Source of the DNA: Bacillus sp. (in: firmicutes)
Lineage (GTDB): Bacteria; Bacillota; Bacilli; Bacillales; JACDOC01
Direction of reading: 5' to 3'
Length of the DNA: 64,000 bases
NCBI GenBank assembly: GCA_017656295.1
Contig: JACDOC010000013.1
Coordinates: 1 to 64,000, forward strand
Translations under genes and position numbers: made by a program
Shown here: positions 29,512 to 37,955 of the stretch, in pieces
Layout: every line of letters begins with the position of its first letter
Numbering within the stretch: the stretch's first letter is position 1
The notes under the pieces: generated by a model
What the model saw: the letters and a program-made list of their open reading frames with translations, nothing else
Database searches by the model: none
Told to the model about the DNA's origin: nothing

Positions 29512-29605
29512 ACATTGAAACGGAAGTAAAAATCAGTGGTAGGAAATTAAACCTATTCATAAAATGTGGTGAAAAACTTCTTATTGAAAAAATTAGGTGA
29601 TATTG

Positions 29606-30778
29606 GTGAATAAACGGAAAATATGCGTGGTCACAGGGACGAGAGCAGAATATGGATTGTTATATTGGCTGATGAAGGAAATTGATACAGATCCCGATTT
29701 ATCCTTGCAAATTGTTGTAACCGGTATGCATTTATCACCGGAATTTGGTTTAACCTATAGAGTCATCGAGGAAGATCAGTTTAAGATTGATGAAAAAGTG
29801 GAAATGCTTCTTTCCAGTGATACACCAGTTGGTATTGCTAAATCAATGGGTATTGCAATAATGGGATTTGCAGATGCCTTTGAACGGTTAAAACCGGATT
29901 TGCTCGTCCTGTTGGGTGATCGGTATGAAATTTTAGCAGCTGCTCAAGCGGCAATGGTAGCAAGAATTCCTATCGCCCATTTGCACGGAGGAGAAACCAC
30001 AGAAGGATTAATTGATGAAGCCATCAGACATTCAGTAACAAAGATGTCTCACCTTCATTTTGTAGCAGCTGAACCTTATCGGAAACGGGTCATTCAACTT
30101 GGAGAGCATCCAGACCGAGTATGGAATGTAGGGGCGACTTCCATCGACAATATTCAATATTTAAAGTTACTAGAAAAAAAAGAATTGGAAGATTCTATTG
30201 GCTTTCAATTAGGAGAAAAAAACTTTCTTATCACTTACCACCCGGTTACATTAAGTAAAACCGGTCCATTCCGCGCGATAAAAGAACTTTTTAAAGCTTT
30301 AGATACCTTTCATGATGCACATCTTATTTTTACAAAATCGAATTCCGACACAGAAGGGCGGATTATTAATCAACTGATCGATGAGTACGTCTCGCAGAAT
30401 CCTGAACGATCAATTGCCTATACATCGTTAGGACAGTTACGGTATTTAAGTGCAATGAAGCATTCAGATGTGGTTATTGGAAATTCTTCCAGCGGATTGG
30501 TTGAAGCTCCTTTTCTTCATAAGCCAACGGTCAATATAGGTGATCGCCAAAAGGGAAGACTTAGAGCGAATTCCGTCATCGATTGTAAAGAGAAAGCTGA
30601 AGATATTGTTTTGGCGATTAACAAAGCGTTATCGGCAGACTTCCAACAAACATTGAAACGAGTAATATCCCCGTATGGTACTGGAAATGTGGCGAAGAAA
30701 ATTAAGAAAATTTTGAAAGAAGTTTCTCTTGAAGATTTACTGATGAAAAAATTTTATGATATGGAGCAACACCAATGA
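29606..30778 (+). CDS. neuC: NeuC/LegG-like hydrolysing NDP-sugar 2-epimerase
   Basis: About 390 residues. VVTGTRAEYGLL at the start, LLGDRYEILAAAQAAMVARIPIAHLHGGE in the middle, and VIGNSSSGLVEAPFLHKPTVNIGDRQKGR near the end are family signatures of hydrolysing UDP-GlcNAc 2-epimerases that make free 2-epi sugars for nonulosonic acid synthesis. GTG 29606 is preferred over GTG 29597 because AGGTGA is five bases upstream. It is the first gene of a six-gene operon whose members overlap by a few bases. It would release a ManNAc-type 6-deoxy sugar from its nucleotide. Confidence 0.85.
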   Translation: MNKRKICVVTGTRAEYGLLYWLMKEIDTDPDLSLQIVVTGMHLSPEFGLTYRVIEEDQFKIDEKVEMLLSSDTPVGIAKSMGIAIMGFADAFERLKPDLLVLLGDRYEILAAAQAAMVARIPIAHLHGGETTEGLIDEAIRHSVTKMSHLHFVAAEPYRKRVIQLGEHPDRVWNVGATSIDNIQYLKLLEKKELEDSIGFQLGEKNFLITYHPVTLSKTGPFRAIKELFKALDTFHDAHLIFTKSNSDTEGRIINQLIDEYVSQNPERSIAYTSLGQLRYLSAMKHSDVVIGNSSSGLVEAPFLHKPTVNIGDRQKGRLRANSVIDCKEKAEDIVLAINKALSADFQQTLKRVISPYGTGNVAKKIKKILKEVSLEDLLMKKFYDMEQHQ

Positions 30779-31680
30779 AAATAATTGTCATTGGCTGTGT
30801 TCGTTTCAGTCACCAAGCTCTTAAGCAACTGTTATCAATGAAAAATTCAGCAATTGAAGTCATCGGGGTTATTACAAGAAGACAATCAAAAATTAATTCC
30901 GATTTTTGTTCGTTAGAACCGCTAGCTAACGCAAACAACATTCCGTGTTTTGTTGCTGAAGGGAATGATCAACTTCCAATGGCAAGGTGGTTGGAAGAGA
31001 AAAGTCCAGATGTCATATACTGCTTTGGATGGTCTTATTTATTAAAAAAAGAAATTCTAAACATTCCTAAACTAGGAGTCATTGGCTATCATCCTGCAGC
31101 TTTACCCCAAAACAGAGGAAGGCATCCCATCATATGGGCTCTGGCCCTTGGCTTAAAACAAACAGCTTCCACATTCTTTCTCATGGACGAGGGAGCAGAT
31201 TCAGGAGACATTATTAGTCAACGCTTTGTCACAATTGAGAATACAGATGATGCAGGCACTTTATATCAAAAATTAACGGATATCGCACTCGAACAAATCA
31301 CTGAATTTACAAAGCAGCTTGCTACAGGCACATTAACGAAATATCCTCAGAATCATTTGCATGCAAATTATTGGAGAAAACGTTCTGTAAAAGACGGAGA
31401 AATCGACTGGAGAATGAGTGCCGAAGGAATTTATAACCTAGTAAGGGCATTAACCCATCCTTACGTTGGGGCCCATTGTATGTATAAAAATGAAGAAGTT
31501 AAAATATGGAAAGTGCAGATCGTTGAAGATTCAACTTTTACATCCAACATAAAAAACTTGGAACCTGGAAAAGTGTTAAAATCGGACGGAACAACAATTG
31601 TTGTCAAATGCGGGGATGGTGCCGTACAGCTTATTGACCATGAATTTAATGATCTTCCTGAGGAAGGGAGTTACTTATGA
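30775..31680 (+). CDS. formyltransferase-like protein in nonulosonate operon
   Basis: 301 residues. The formyltransferase fold is visible in PDVIYCFGWSYLL, GYHPAALPQNRGRHP and FLMDEGADSGDI. Normal N10-formyl-THF transferases use an Asn-x-His pair followed by an Asp. Here the histidine (H106) and aspartate (D142) are kept, but the Asn position is Gly104. The last 100 residues look like the usual C-terminal domain. It overlaps the genes on both sides by four bases. With a PIG-L deacetylase next to it, a role in replacing an acetyl by a formyl or other group on the sugar amine is likely. A different acyl donor is possible because of the missing Asn. Confidence 0.72.
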   Translation: MKIIVIGCVRFSHQALKQLLSMKNSAIEVIGVITRRQSKINSDFCSLEPLANANNIPCFVAEGNDQLPMARWLEEKSPDVIYCFGWSYLLKKEILNIPKLGVIGYHPAALPQNRGRHPIIWALALGLKQTASTFFLMDEGADSGDIISQRFVTIENTDDAGTLYQKLTDIALEQITEFTKQLATGTLTKYPQNHLHANYWRKRSVKDGEIDWRMSAEGIYNLVRALTHPYVGAHCMYKNEEVKIWKVQIVEDSTFTSNIKNLEPGKVLKSDGTTIVVKCGDGAVQLIDHEFNDLPEEGSYL

Positions 31681-32345
31681 GCACAATTTTAGTTATAGCC
31701 CCACACCCGGATGATGAAACGTTAGGATGTGGAGGAACGTTACTACGGCATAAAGATAATGGAGATGATATTCACTGGCTAATTGTTACGGAAATGACCG
31801 TAGAGCACGGTTTTACACAAGAACGTATCAACAATAGAGAGAAGGAAATCAATGAAGTAGCAAATCTTTATGGGTTTGACTCTGTTTCTAAACTTGGTTT
31901 TCCTACTGCGCGATTAGATACCGTACCGGTAGAAAAGTTGGTTCAACAAATAGGCGAAACGATTCATCGAATACGTCCTGACATTATTTATCTTCCATAC
32001 CCAGGAGATATACACAGCGATCATAAATTTGTGTTTGAAAGCGGGCTCTCTTGTACGAAATGGTTTCGCTATTCATATATTAAACGGATCCTCGTCTATG
32101 AAACTCTTTCAGAAACGGAATTCGGAATCAATCCTTCGAATATAAAATTTACACCAAATGTATATGTGGATATTACCCGCTACCTTGATCAAAAAATTGA
32201 AATTATGAAGGTTTTCAAGAGTGAAATGGGAGAATATCCTTTTCCAAGGAGTGATCAAGCGATCAAGGCACTATCTGCCTATCGAGGGGCAACTTCAGGA
32301 TTTCCTTTTGCAGAATCATTTATGTTGATAAAGGAAGTGATGTAA
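31677..32345 (+). CDS. PIG-L family deacetylase
   Basis: 222 residues. The zinc site is clear: APHPDDETLGCGG at residues 7-19 and the second part in GDIHSDH. The family removes acetyl from N-acetyl sugars (for example MshB, BshB, PIG-L). Its four-base overlap with the formyltransferase-like gene, and the NeuB-type gene directly after it, argue that the substrate is an intermediate or product of nonulosonic acid synthesis. A bacillithiol role is less likely in this setting. Confidence 0.8.
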   Translation: MSTILVIAPHPDDETLGCGGTLLRHKDNGDDIHWLIVTEMTVEHGFTQERINNREKEINEVANLYGFDSVSKLGFPTARLDTVPVEKLVQQIGETIHRIRPDIIYLPYPGDIHSDHKFVFESGLSCTKWFRYSYIKRILVYETLSETEFGINPSNIKFTPNVYVDITRYLDQKIEIMKVFKSEMGEYPFPRSDQAIKALSAYRGATSGFPFAESFMLIKEVM

Positions 32346-33425
32346 GTGGGGCATACGTTTATCATTGCAGAGGCAGGGGTTAATCACAATGGAAGCATTC
32401 AGCTCGGAAAAGAATTAATTGAAGGCGCTGCAAAAGCTGGGGCGGATGCGATCAAATTTCAAACGTTTATAACAGACTTGTGTTTAACGGAAACGGCAGT
32501 AAAAGCCGATTATCAAATAAAGTCAACTGACCCTGACGAATCTCAGTTTGAAATGGTTAAAAAATTGGAATTAAGCCCCAAAATGCATGAGGAACTAATC
32601 GAACATTGTAATAAAAATAACATCCTGTTCCTGTCAACACCGTTCGATGAACCAAGTGTAGACCTGTTAGTGAACAAATTTAACGTCCCGCTATTAAAAA
32701 TTGCTTCCGGAGAAATAACCAATGCTCCGCTGTTGCTGAAAATGGCAAGAACGGGAAAACCGATTCTTTTATCCACTGGGGCAAGTTCGATAGCAGATGT
32801 CGAAAAAGCTTTAGGTGTTTTGGCTTTCGGTTATCAATCCACTCACATGCAAACACCTTCGATTGAAGCTTTTGAAAGAGCATATAGCAGTGAAGAGGGA
32901 CAGAAACTTTTGCAAGAGAACGTAACACTCCTTCACTGTACATCTGAATATCCTGCGCCTTTTGATGAAGTTAATTTAAATGCAATGAAAACGCTTCAAA
33001 GGACGTTTTCCCTTCCTGTTGGATATTCGGATCATACGAAAGGAATTGCCATTCCAATAGCCGCTGTAGCTATGGGAGCTGTCGTGATTGAAAAGCATAT
33101 TACATTGGATTGTAATCTCCCAGGACCTGACCATAGGGCTTCCCTTGAACTAGATGAATTTAGCGAAATGGTTTCCTCTATTCGTCAAGTTGAAGCTTCT
33201 CTTGGCCAATCTCTTAAAATCCCCTCTTATTCTGAATTAAAAAACAAACCGGTGATACGAAAGAGTATTGTAGCCTCTAGACAAATCAATAAAGGAGAAA
33301 CGTTTTCAAGCGAAAACTTAACGATAAAGAGGCCGGGAGATGGGGTTTCCCCATTTTATTATTGGGAGTATTTGGGGAAAAAGGCGAACAAAACGTATCA
33401 AAAAAATGAGCGGGTTTTCTTATGA
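32346..33425 (+). CDS. neuB: NeuB/LegI-type nonulosonic acid synthase
   Basis: 359 residues from GTG 32346, one base after the preceding stop. N-terminal TIM-barrel: TFIIAEAGVNHNGS, KFQTF, LSTPFDEPSVDLL, KIASGEITN, and LHCTSEYPAPFDEVNL with GYSDHTKG. The C-terminal 65 residues are the SAF (antifreeze-like) domain, with RKSIVASRQINKGETFS. The wording around SQFEMVKKLELS resembles legionaminic acid synthases. It condenses phosphoenolpyruvate with a mannosamine-type sugar. The exact sugar depends on the earlier genes. Confidence 0.88.
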   Translation: MGHTFIIAEAGVNHNGSIQLGKELIEGAAKAGADAIKFQTFITDLCLTETAVKADYQIKSTDPDESQFEMVKKLELSPKMHEELIEHCNKNNILFLSTPFDEPSVDLLVNKFNVPLLKIASGEITNAPLLLKMARTGKPILLSTGASSIADVEKALGVLAFGYQSTHMQTPSIEAFERAYSSEEGQKLLQENVTLLHCTSEYPAPFDEVNLNAMKTLQRTFSLPVGYSDHTKGIAIPIAAVAMGAVVIEKHITLDCNLPGPDHRASLELDEFSEMVSSIRQVEASLGQSLKIPSYSELKNKPVIRKSIVASRQINKGETFSSENLTIKRPGDGVSPFYYWEYLGKKANKTYQKNERVFL

Positions 33426-34081
33426 ATAAGCCGGTGATTATTATCGGATGCGGAGGGCATGCTTCAGTATTGACTGATATTTTGAAACTCCAAAACCGCT
33501 CCATTTTAGGTTATATAGATGATAATCCCCTAGTCAGAAGTTCTCCAAGACATATTATAGGAGATAATCAAAAGATTTTAGAATACCACCAAGACGAAAT
33601 TCATTTAGTGAATGGAATCGGTTCAGTAGGCAACACCAAGAAAAGAGAATATATGTTTAGAAAGTTTAAAAAATTAGGTTATACCTTTGAAAATATTATT
33701 CACCCTTCTGCCATTATTGCAACGAATGTTGTGTTAGAAGAGGGTGTTCAAATTATGGCAGGTGTTGTTATTCAACCAGGGGTAGTGATTGGCGCGAACT
33801 CCATTGTTAATACAAAAGCATCTGTTGACCATGACTGTATAATTGGTGAACATGTTCATTTAGCACCTGGCGTAACGTTATCAGGAAACGTTCATGTTGA
33901 AAAACGTTGTCATGTAGGAACAGGGGCAACCGTTATTCAAGGAATTCATATTGGAGAAGCTGCGTTAGTTGGAGCAGGTGCGCTTGTGAATAAAGACGTA
34001 AAGAAAGGTGTAAAAGTCCTTGGAGTACCAGCAAGGGAAGTAGGTACAGCAATTCGATATCAGGAGGAATCACATGATTAA
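33422..34081 (+). CDS. NeuD/PglD-like acetyltransferase
   Basis: 219 residues. N-terminal Rossmann-like part (VIIIGCGGHASVLTDIL, GYIDDNPL) and a C-terminal left-handed beta-helix (SVDHDCIIGEHVHLAPGVTLSG, GATVIQGIHIGEAALVGAGALV, VLGVPAREV). The VDHDC histidine is the expected base. Such proteins N-acetylate the 4-amino group in bacillosamine or legionaminic acid routes, or O-acetylate sialic acid. It overlaps neuB by four bases and the neuA-like gene by eight. It is the window's best LegH/PglD candidate. Confidence 0.82.
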   Translation: MNKPVIIIGCGGHASVLTDILKLQNRSILGYIDDNPLVRSSPRHIIGDNQKILEYHQDEIHLVNGIGSVGNTKKREYMFRKFKKLGYTFENIIHPSAIIATNVVLEEGVQIMAGVVIQPGVVIGANSIVNTKASVDHDCIIGEHVHLAPGVTLSGNVHVEKRCHVGTGATVIQGIHIGEAALVGAGALVNKDVKKGVKVLGVPAREVGTAIRYQEESHD

Positions 34082-34775
34082 TGGTGAACGTATACTAGGG
34101 ATCATACCAGCAAGGGGCGGTTCGAAGGGAATACCAGGTAAAAATATACGCCCATTAGCAGGTAAGCCCCTTTTAGCTTGGACAATTGAAGAAGCTAAAA
34201 AATCAAAGTATATTGACAGGCTGGTGTTATCTTCAGATGATGAAAAAATCATTGAAGTAGCCAAACAATATGGTTGTGAAGTCCCGTTTATTCGACCAAA
34301 AGAACTAGCATTAGACCACTCTTCTTCCGTTGAAGTTATTTTACATTGTCTTCAACATCTCGATGACTACGATTGGGTCATCCAGCTTCAACCAACTTCC
34401 CCTTTCCGTACCACAAACGATATCGATCAATGTATTGAATATTGTATAAAGAAAAATGCCAATTCATGTGTATCTGTTACTGAAACCGAAAAAAGTCCTT
34501 TTTGGATGTATTTTATGGATCAGGAAGCAAAGTTGAGAAAAGTCATTGATTTGAATCAATCAGCTCTAAGACGCCAGGACCTGCCGAAAGTATTTTCATT
34601 GAATGGGGCCATTTATATGGCGAGATGTAAATGGTTTCAAGAAAAGAAAACGTTTCTATCAACAGAGACGGTTGGATTTTGTATGCCTAGAGAGCGTTCC
34701 TTAGATATCGATACAGAGTGGGATCTGAAGTTGGCCGCTGCCATAAAAGCTGCTCAAACCTTTGAGGAGGAATAA
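34074..34775 (+). CDS. neuA: CMP-nonulosonate cytidylyltransferase (NeuA/LegF type)
   Basis: 233 residues. IIPARGGSKGIPGKNIRPLAG and SSDDEKI at the N-terminus, QLQPTSPFRTTNDID in the middle and ERSLDIDTEWDLKLAA at the end are the classical NeuA/NeuA-like signature. SD CAGGAGGAAT precedes ATG 34074, inside the end of the previous gene. It activates the nonulosonic acid with CTP and closes the six-gene operon. The CMP-sugar should be used by a transferase such as the protein at 18238-19368. Confidence 0.88.
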   Translation: MINGERILGIIPARGGSKGIPGKNIRPLAGKPLLAWTIEEAKKSKYIDRLVLSSDDEKIIEVAKQYGCEVPFIRPKELALDHSSSVEVILHCLQHLDDYDWVIQLQPTSPFRTTNDIDQCIEYCIKKNANSCVSVTETEKSPFWMYFMDQEAKLRKVIDLNQSALRRQDLPKVFSLNGAIYMARCKWFQEKKTFLSTETVGFCMPRERSLDIDTEWDLKLAAAIKAAQTFEEE

Positions 34776-34987
34776 GAACTTTTCAAATACCCAATTCTCA
34801 TTCCAAACGTTCCCTTCGCATTATATCTTCATAAAATAATATGAAATACAAAAGGAAAGATTTTTGTTAGTAAACCTCAAAGTAAGGGGACGTAATGTGG
34901 ATAGCAAAAGATATGTCAATTTAATAAATAGTTGATAGATAAAAAGATGTATATAGCTAAGGTGATACATTAAAGGGGTGAGATGGT

Positions 34988-35617
34988 GTGGGGATGAAGC
35001 GGAAACGTCTATTTGATTTTTTTACAGCTCTATTTTTAATTATTCTTTTTATGCCAATTATTTTATGCGTTGCTTTGTTAGTAAAAATTTATCTAGGTTC
35101 TCCCATTTTATTTAAGCAGTTACGCCCAGGCTTAAATGCCAAACCATTTTATATTTATAAATTTCGAACGATGACGAATGAAAAAGATGAACAAGGAAAT
35201 CTTCTACCTGAAGAAAAACGAGTGACTCGGTTTGGGAACTTACTAAGAAAATACAGTCTAGATGAATTACCACAATTATTTAATGTTATTAAAGGGGATC
35301 TTAGCTTAGTCGGACCCAGACCATTATTTACGAAGTACTTGCCCTATTATACAGAAAGGGAAATGAAAAGACATTCCGTAAAGCCAGGCATTACCGGGTT
35401 GTCACAAATATCAGGTAGAAATCTGTTAGGGTGGGACGAAAGACTAGAGTTGGATGTTAAATATGTAGAAGAACGATCATTTTGGTTGGATATGAAAATA
35501 TTATTAATAACCGTCATTAAAGTTTTCAAAAAGGATGGTGTGGCGGAATTTTCTAACAGACCTATGTTAGATTTAGACGAAGAACGCCGTTTAAAGAATA
35601 AAGAGAGGGATATATGA
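34988..35617 (+). CDS. phosphoglycosyl transferase, stand-alone (EpsL/PglC-like)
   Basis: 209 residues: one N-terminal hydrophobic segment, FYIYKFRTMTNEKDEQGN, YSLDELPQLFNVIKGDLSLVGPRPL with the catalytic Asp-Glu, and VKPGITGLSQISGRN. It is clearly homologous to the N-terminal half of the fused protein at 4528-5928. GTG 34988 follows GGGGTGAG by five bases; ATG 34994 is an alternative. It overlaps the GNAT gene by four bases. Two priming enzymes in one window suggest two glycans, or one redundant start step. Confidence 0.85.
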   Translation: MGMKRKRLFDFFTALFLIILFMPIILCVALLVKIYLGSPILFKQLRPGLNAKPFYIYKFRTMTNEKDEQGNLLPEEKRVTRFGNLLRKYSLDELPQLFNVIKGDLSLVGPRPLFTKYLPYYTEREMKRHSVKPGITGLSQISGRNLLGWDERLELDVKYVEERSFWLDMKILLITVIKVFKKDGVAEFSNRPMLDLDEERRLKNKERDI

Positions 35618-36408
35618 ACATGAAAATATTACCTTTAAGTACGGAGCATGTTGACGATGTCATTACACTGATAAAGTCTGGTATGGACCCGTATTTATTT
35701 TCCTTGATGATTTATGCATGTCCAGGTTACAAAAACTATGTAAACTCTATTGTAAATGTTCCATATCAGTACTCTAATTGCATATTTTTTGGAGCATTTA
35801 TTGAGGAGAAGTTAGCCGGATTCTTGGAATGCCGATTAACCAAAAATACATTACATTATAATAATCTTTTTATTTCTCCTGAAATAAGAGGCTCCGGAAT
35901 AGGTAAAGAATTAATGAAGAGAGGATGTAAACTTGCTAAAGAGCAAGATATTTCACACCTAACCTGTGATGTCTTTGATCAAAATGTCACAACTAAAGCC
36001 TGGAAAGAAAGAACTGGATTTCAGGTGACAGAAAAAACCTATTGGTTTATGGGAAAAAATCCTTATAATACAAATTCAAGTGAGAATATATCATTTAAAT
36101 TAAAAAACTACCCTCAAACTGAAGTCGCACAAAAAACATACAACTTTTCATTATTAGAAATCGAAACAACTAATGGGGAATATACAATAGGACTGGTAAA
36201 TGATCAGTATCTTCGAATAACAGATATAAAATGCTTACAGGATTCAGACTTACTTAAAGCCCTGTCTATTATCGAACCTAACCGTACCCTACTTGTTTTA
36301 TCTCCAAGTCCAGATATACAATCGTTACCGAACTTAAAGTTCATATGTAGCAATAGCAGATTCAAATGTCTATTGACTGAATACCAATATTATAAGGAAG
36401 TTTCCTAG
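35614..36408 (+). CDS. GNAT-family acetyltransferase with C-terminal extension
   Basis: 264 residues. The acetyl-CoA motif is in ISPEIRGSGIGKELMKRG, followed by KAWKERTGFQVTEKTYWFMG. The C-terminal 110 residues match in layout the extension of the fused protein at 4528-5928 (NFSLLEIETTNGEYTIGLV; EPNRTLLVLSPSP). So this gene is the separate version of that protein's second half. It starts inside the end of the transferase gene (ATGA overlap), which supports a shared product or pathway. The acceptor is not known. Confidence 0.8.
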   Translation: MNMKILPLSTEHVDDVITLIKSGMDPYLFSLMIYACPGYKNYVNSIVNVPYQYSNCIFFGAFIEEKLAGFLECRLTKNTLHYNNLFISPEIRGSGIGKELMKRGCKLAKEQDISHLTCDVFDQNVTTKAWKERTGFQVTEKTYWFMGKNPYNTNSSENISFKLKNYPQTEVAQKTYNFSLLEIETTNGEYTIGLVNDQYLRITDIKCLQDSDLLKALSIIEPNRTLLVLSPSPDIQSLPNLKFICSNSRFKCLLTEYQYYKEVS

Positions 36409-36512
36409 AGTTCAAAACTGAATTATACTTTAAAAAATTTCTGTCATTGACCATACACAAGAAGGTTTAAACAAAATCTAGCTGAATATTATCCAACATT
36501 GAATCTAAATGA

Positions 36513-36562
36513 AGACGACACAACTTAGTTTATGATGTTAGTTGTGCCGTCTATGCTTTTTT
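36513..36562 (+). terminator. rho-independent terminator after the glycan operon
   Basis: AGACGACACAACT (36513-36525) faces AGTTGTGCCGTCT (36540-36552), 13 positions with one mismatch, then ATGCTTTTTT. It lies about 100 bp after the GNAT gene stop and ends the plus-strand transcription unit. Confidence 0.8.
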
Positions 36563-36677
36563 AGAGGCCTTAGCTCATTCTTATGTTTTTAACCAGTTGT
36601 ATAACTGTACTCCTTCTTTTTACGCTTAAGCTAAAAGAGGAGAGACTTATCTAGGAGAAAAAAACGAAACATTCGTA

Positions 36678-36716
36678 ACTCCAAATATTAAGCTAAAGCA
36701 TCTCAGTATTTGGAGT
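36678..36716 (+). promoter_or_regulatory. hairpin just before a FemAB-like gene
   Basis: Perfect 10-bp inverted repeat ACTCCAAATA (36678-36687) and TATTTGGAGT (36707-36716), ending four bases before the ribosome binding site AGGTGG. It could limit translation or transcription of the gene. Homology with the second gene copy begins within the right arm. Confidence 0.4.
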
Positions 36717-36735
36717 GTTAGGTGGTGAAACAGAG

Positions 36736-37773
36736 GTGTCTGGAAAAATGGTAAAATTAAGTGTACATGATAATTGGAACACATATATAGAAAAATTCCC
36801 TAAATTAGATGTTTATTATTCAAAGGAATACGTCCAATTATTTGCTGATGTAGAAGAAGGGGTACCGGAAGCCGTTTATTATGAAAATAAGGACGGAAAA
36901 GTATTTTATCCATTTATTAAACGAAAGATTCCCTTAAAGGAAGGATATTATGATATCGTAACTCCATACGGTTATGGTGGTCCGGTATTAGATGGGGATC
37001 GAAGTGTCATTACACCATTCTACAGCCAATTTAAGAGGGATTGTATCGATCATAACATCATTACTGAAACCATTAGATTTCATCCTTTACTGAAAAATCA
37101 TGAATATATGAAGGATGTAATGACTGTAGATTATATTCGAAAAACAACAGCAGTAAACTTGACTCTTTCATTAGAAGAAATTAGAAAAAATTACGCATCT
37201 AACAATAAAAGAAATATTAAAAAAGCCAATAAAGAAGGAGTTCAAGCATTGGTTTCAAAGAATAAAGATGATATAGAAGTTTTTAGGGATTTATATTATG
37301 AAACGATGGATCGTAACAATGCCTCAAGCTATTACTATTTTGATAAATCCTATTTTTACCGCCAAATGGATGAAACCATGCTCAGTAAAACATACCTTCT
37401 AATTGCAAAATATAAGGAGCAAATCATTGCTGGTATCATTTTACTGATTGGAAAGGATTATGCCCATTATCATTTAGGTGCCTCCAAAACAGAATACCTC
37501 CCGCTAAGACCGAATAACTTGTTATTTGATGCGATGGTAGAACTCTCGAAATCTCTTGGACTAAAAGCTCTTCATTTAGGCGGCGGATACCAGGAGAATG
37601 ATAGTCTTTTTAAATTTAAGTCATTATTTACAAACAATAATCACTTTAATTATTACATTGGTAAAAACATCCTAAACGATAAAATTTATCATGAGTTATC
37701 CCAAAGCGTCATGAATCATTTTTCGTTCAACAGTAGTAGCGATTTTTTCCCTCTCTATAGAAGAAAAAATTAA
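36736..37773 (+). CDS. FemAB-like GNAT protein, copy 1
   Basis: 345 residues from GTG 36736. The second copy at 41964 has a stop just before the same GTG, which fixes this start. It resembles the FemAB/peptidoglycan-bridge or BioF2-like acetyltransferase group: LSLEEIRKNYASNNKRNIKKANKEG in the middle, then LLIAKYKEQIIAGIILL and LRPNNLLFDAMVELSKSLGLKALHLGGG. No signal peptide. The first 295 or so residues differ from copy 2 at only a few places, while the last 50 differ widely. It may attach an amino acid or acyl group to a surface glycan precursor; the substrate is unknown. Confidence 0.75.
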   Translation: MSGKMVKLSVHDNWNTYIEKFPKLDVYYSKEYVQLFADVEEGVPEAVYYENKDGKVFYPFIKRKIPLKEGYYDIVTPYGYGGPVLDGDRSVITPFYSQFKRDCIDHNIITETIRFHPLLKNHEYMKDVMTVDYIRKTTAVNLTLSLEEIRKNYASNNKRNIKKANKEGVQALVSKNKDDIEVFRDLYYETMDRNNASSYYYFDKSYFYRQMDETMLSKTYLLIAKYKEQIIAGIILLIGKDYAHYHLGASKTEYLPLRPNNLLFDAMVELSKSLGLKALHLGGGYQENDSLFKFKSLFTNNNHFNYYIGKNILNDKIYHELSQSVMNHFSFNSSSDFFPLYRRKN

Positions 37774-37955
37774 TTTTTTTCTATTATTTCCTCAGCTATT
37801 TTTTTAGAAGGAGTTCTAATCTCCTTTTCCATTCATTTTTCCGCAATTTCCCTCATTCAAAGGTACAAACTTTTTTTCCTCACTAACATAATGTAAATGG
37901 TAGATAGAAAACTTATCTAAAGATTTTCTCGAAAGGAGGTATGAAAGGATAAAAG

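Noticed and set aside
30775-31680. Housekeeping methionyl-tRNA formyltransferase.
   Set aside because: Operon setting, altered catalytic Asn and sequence differences argue for a sugar-modifying relative.
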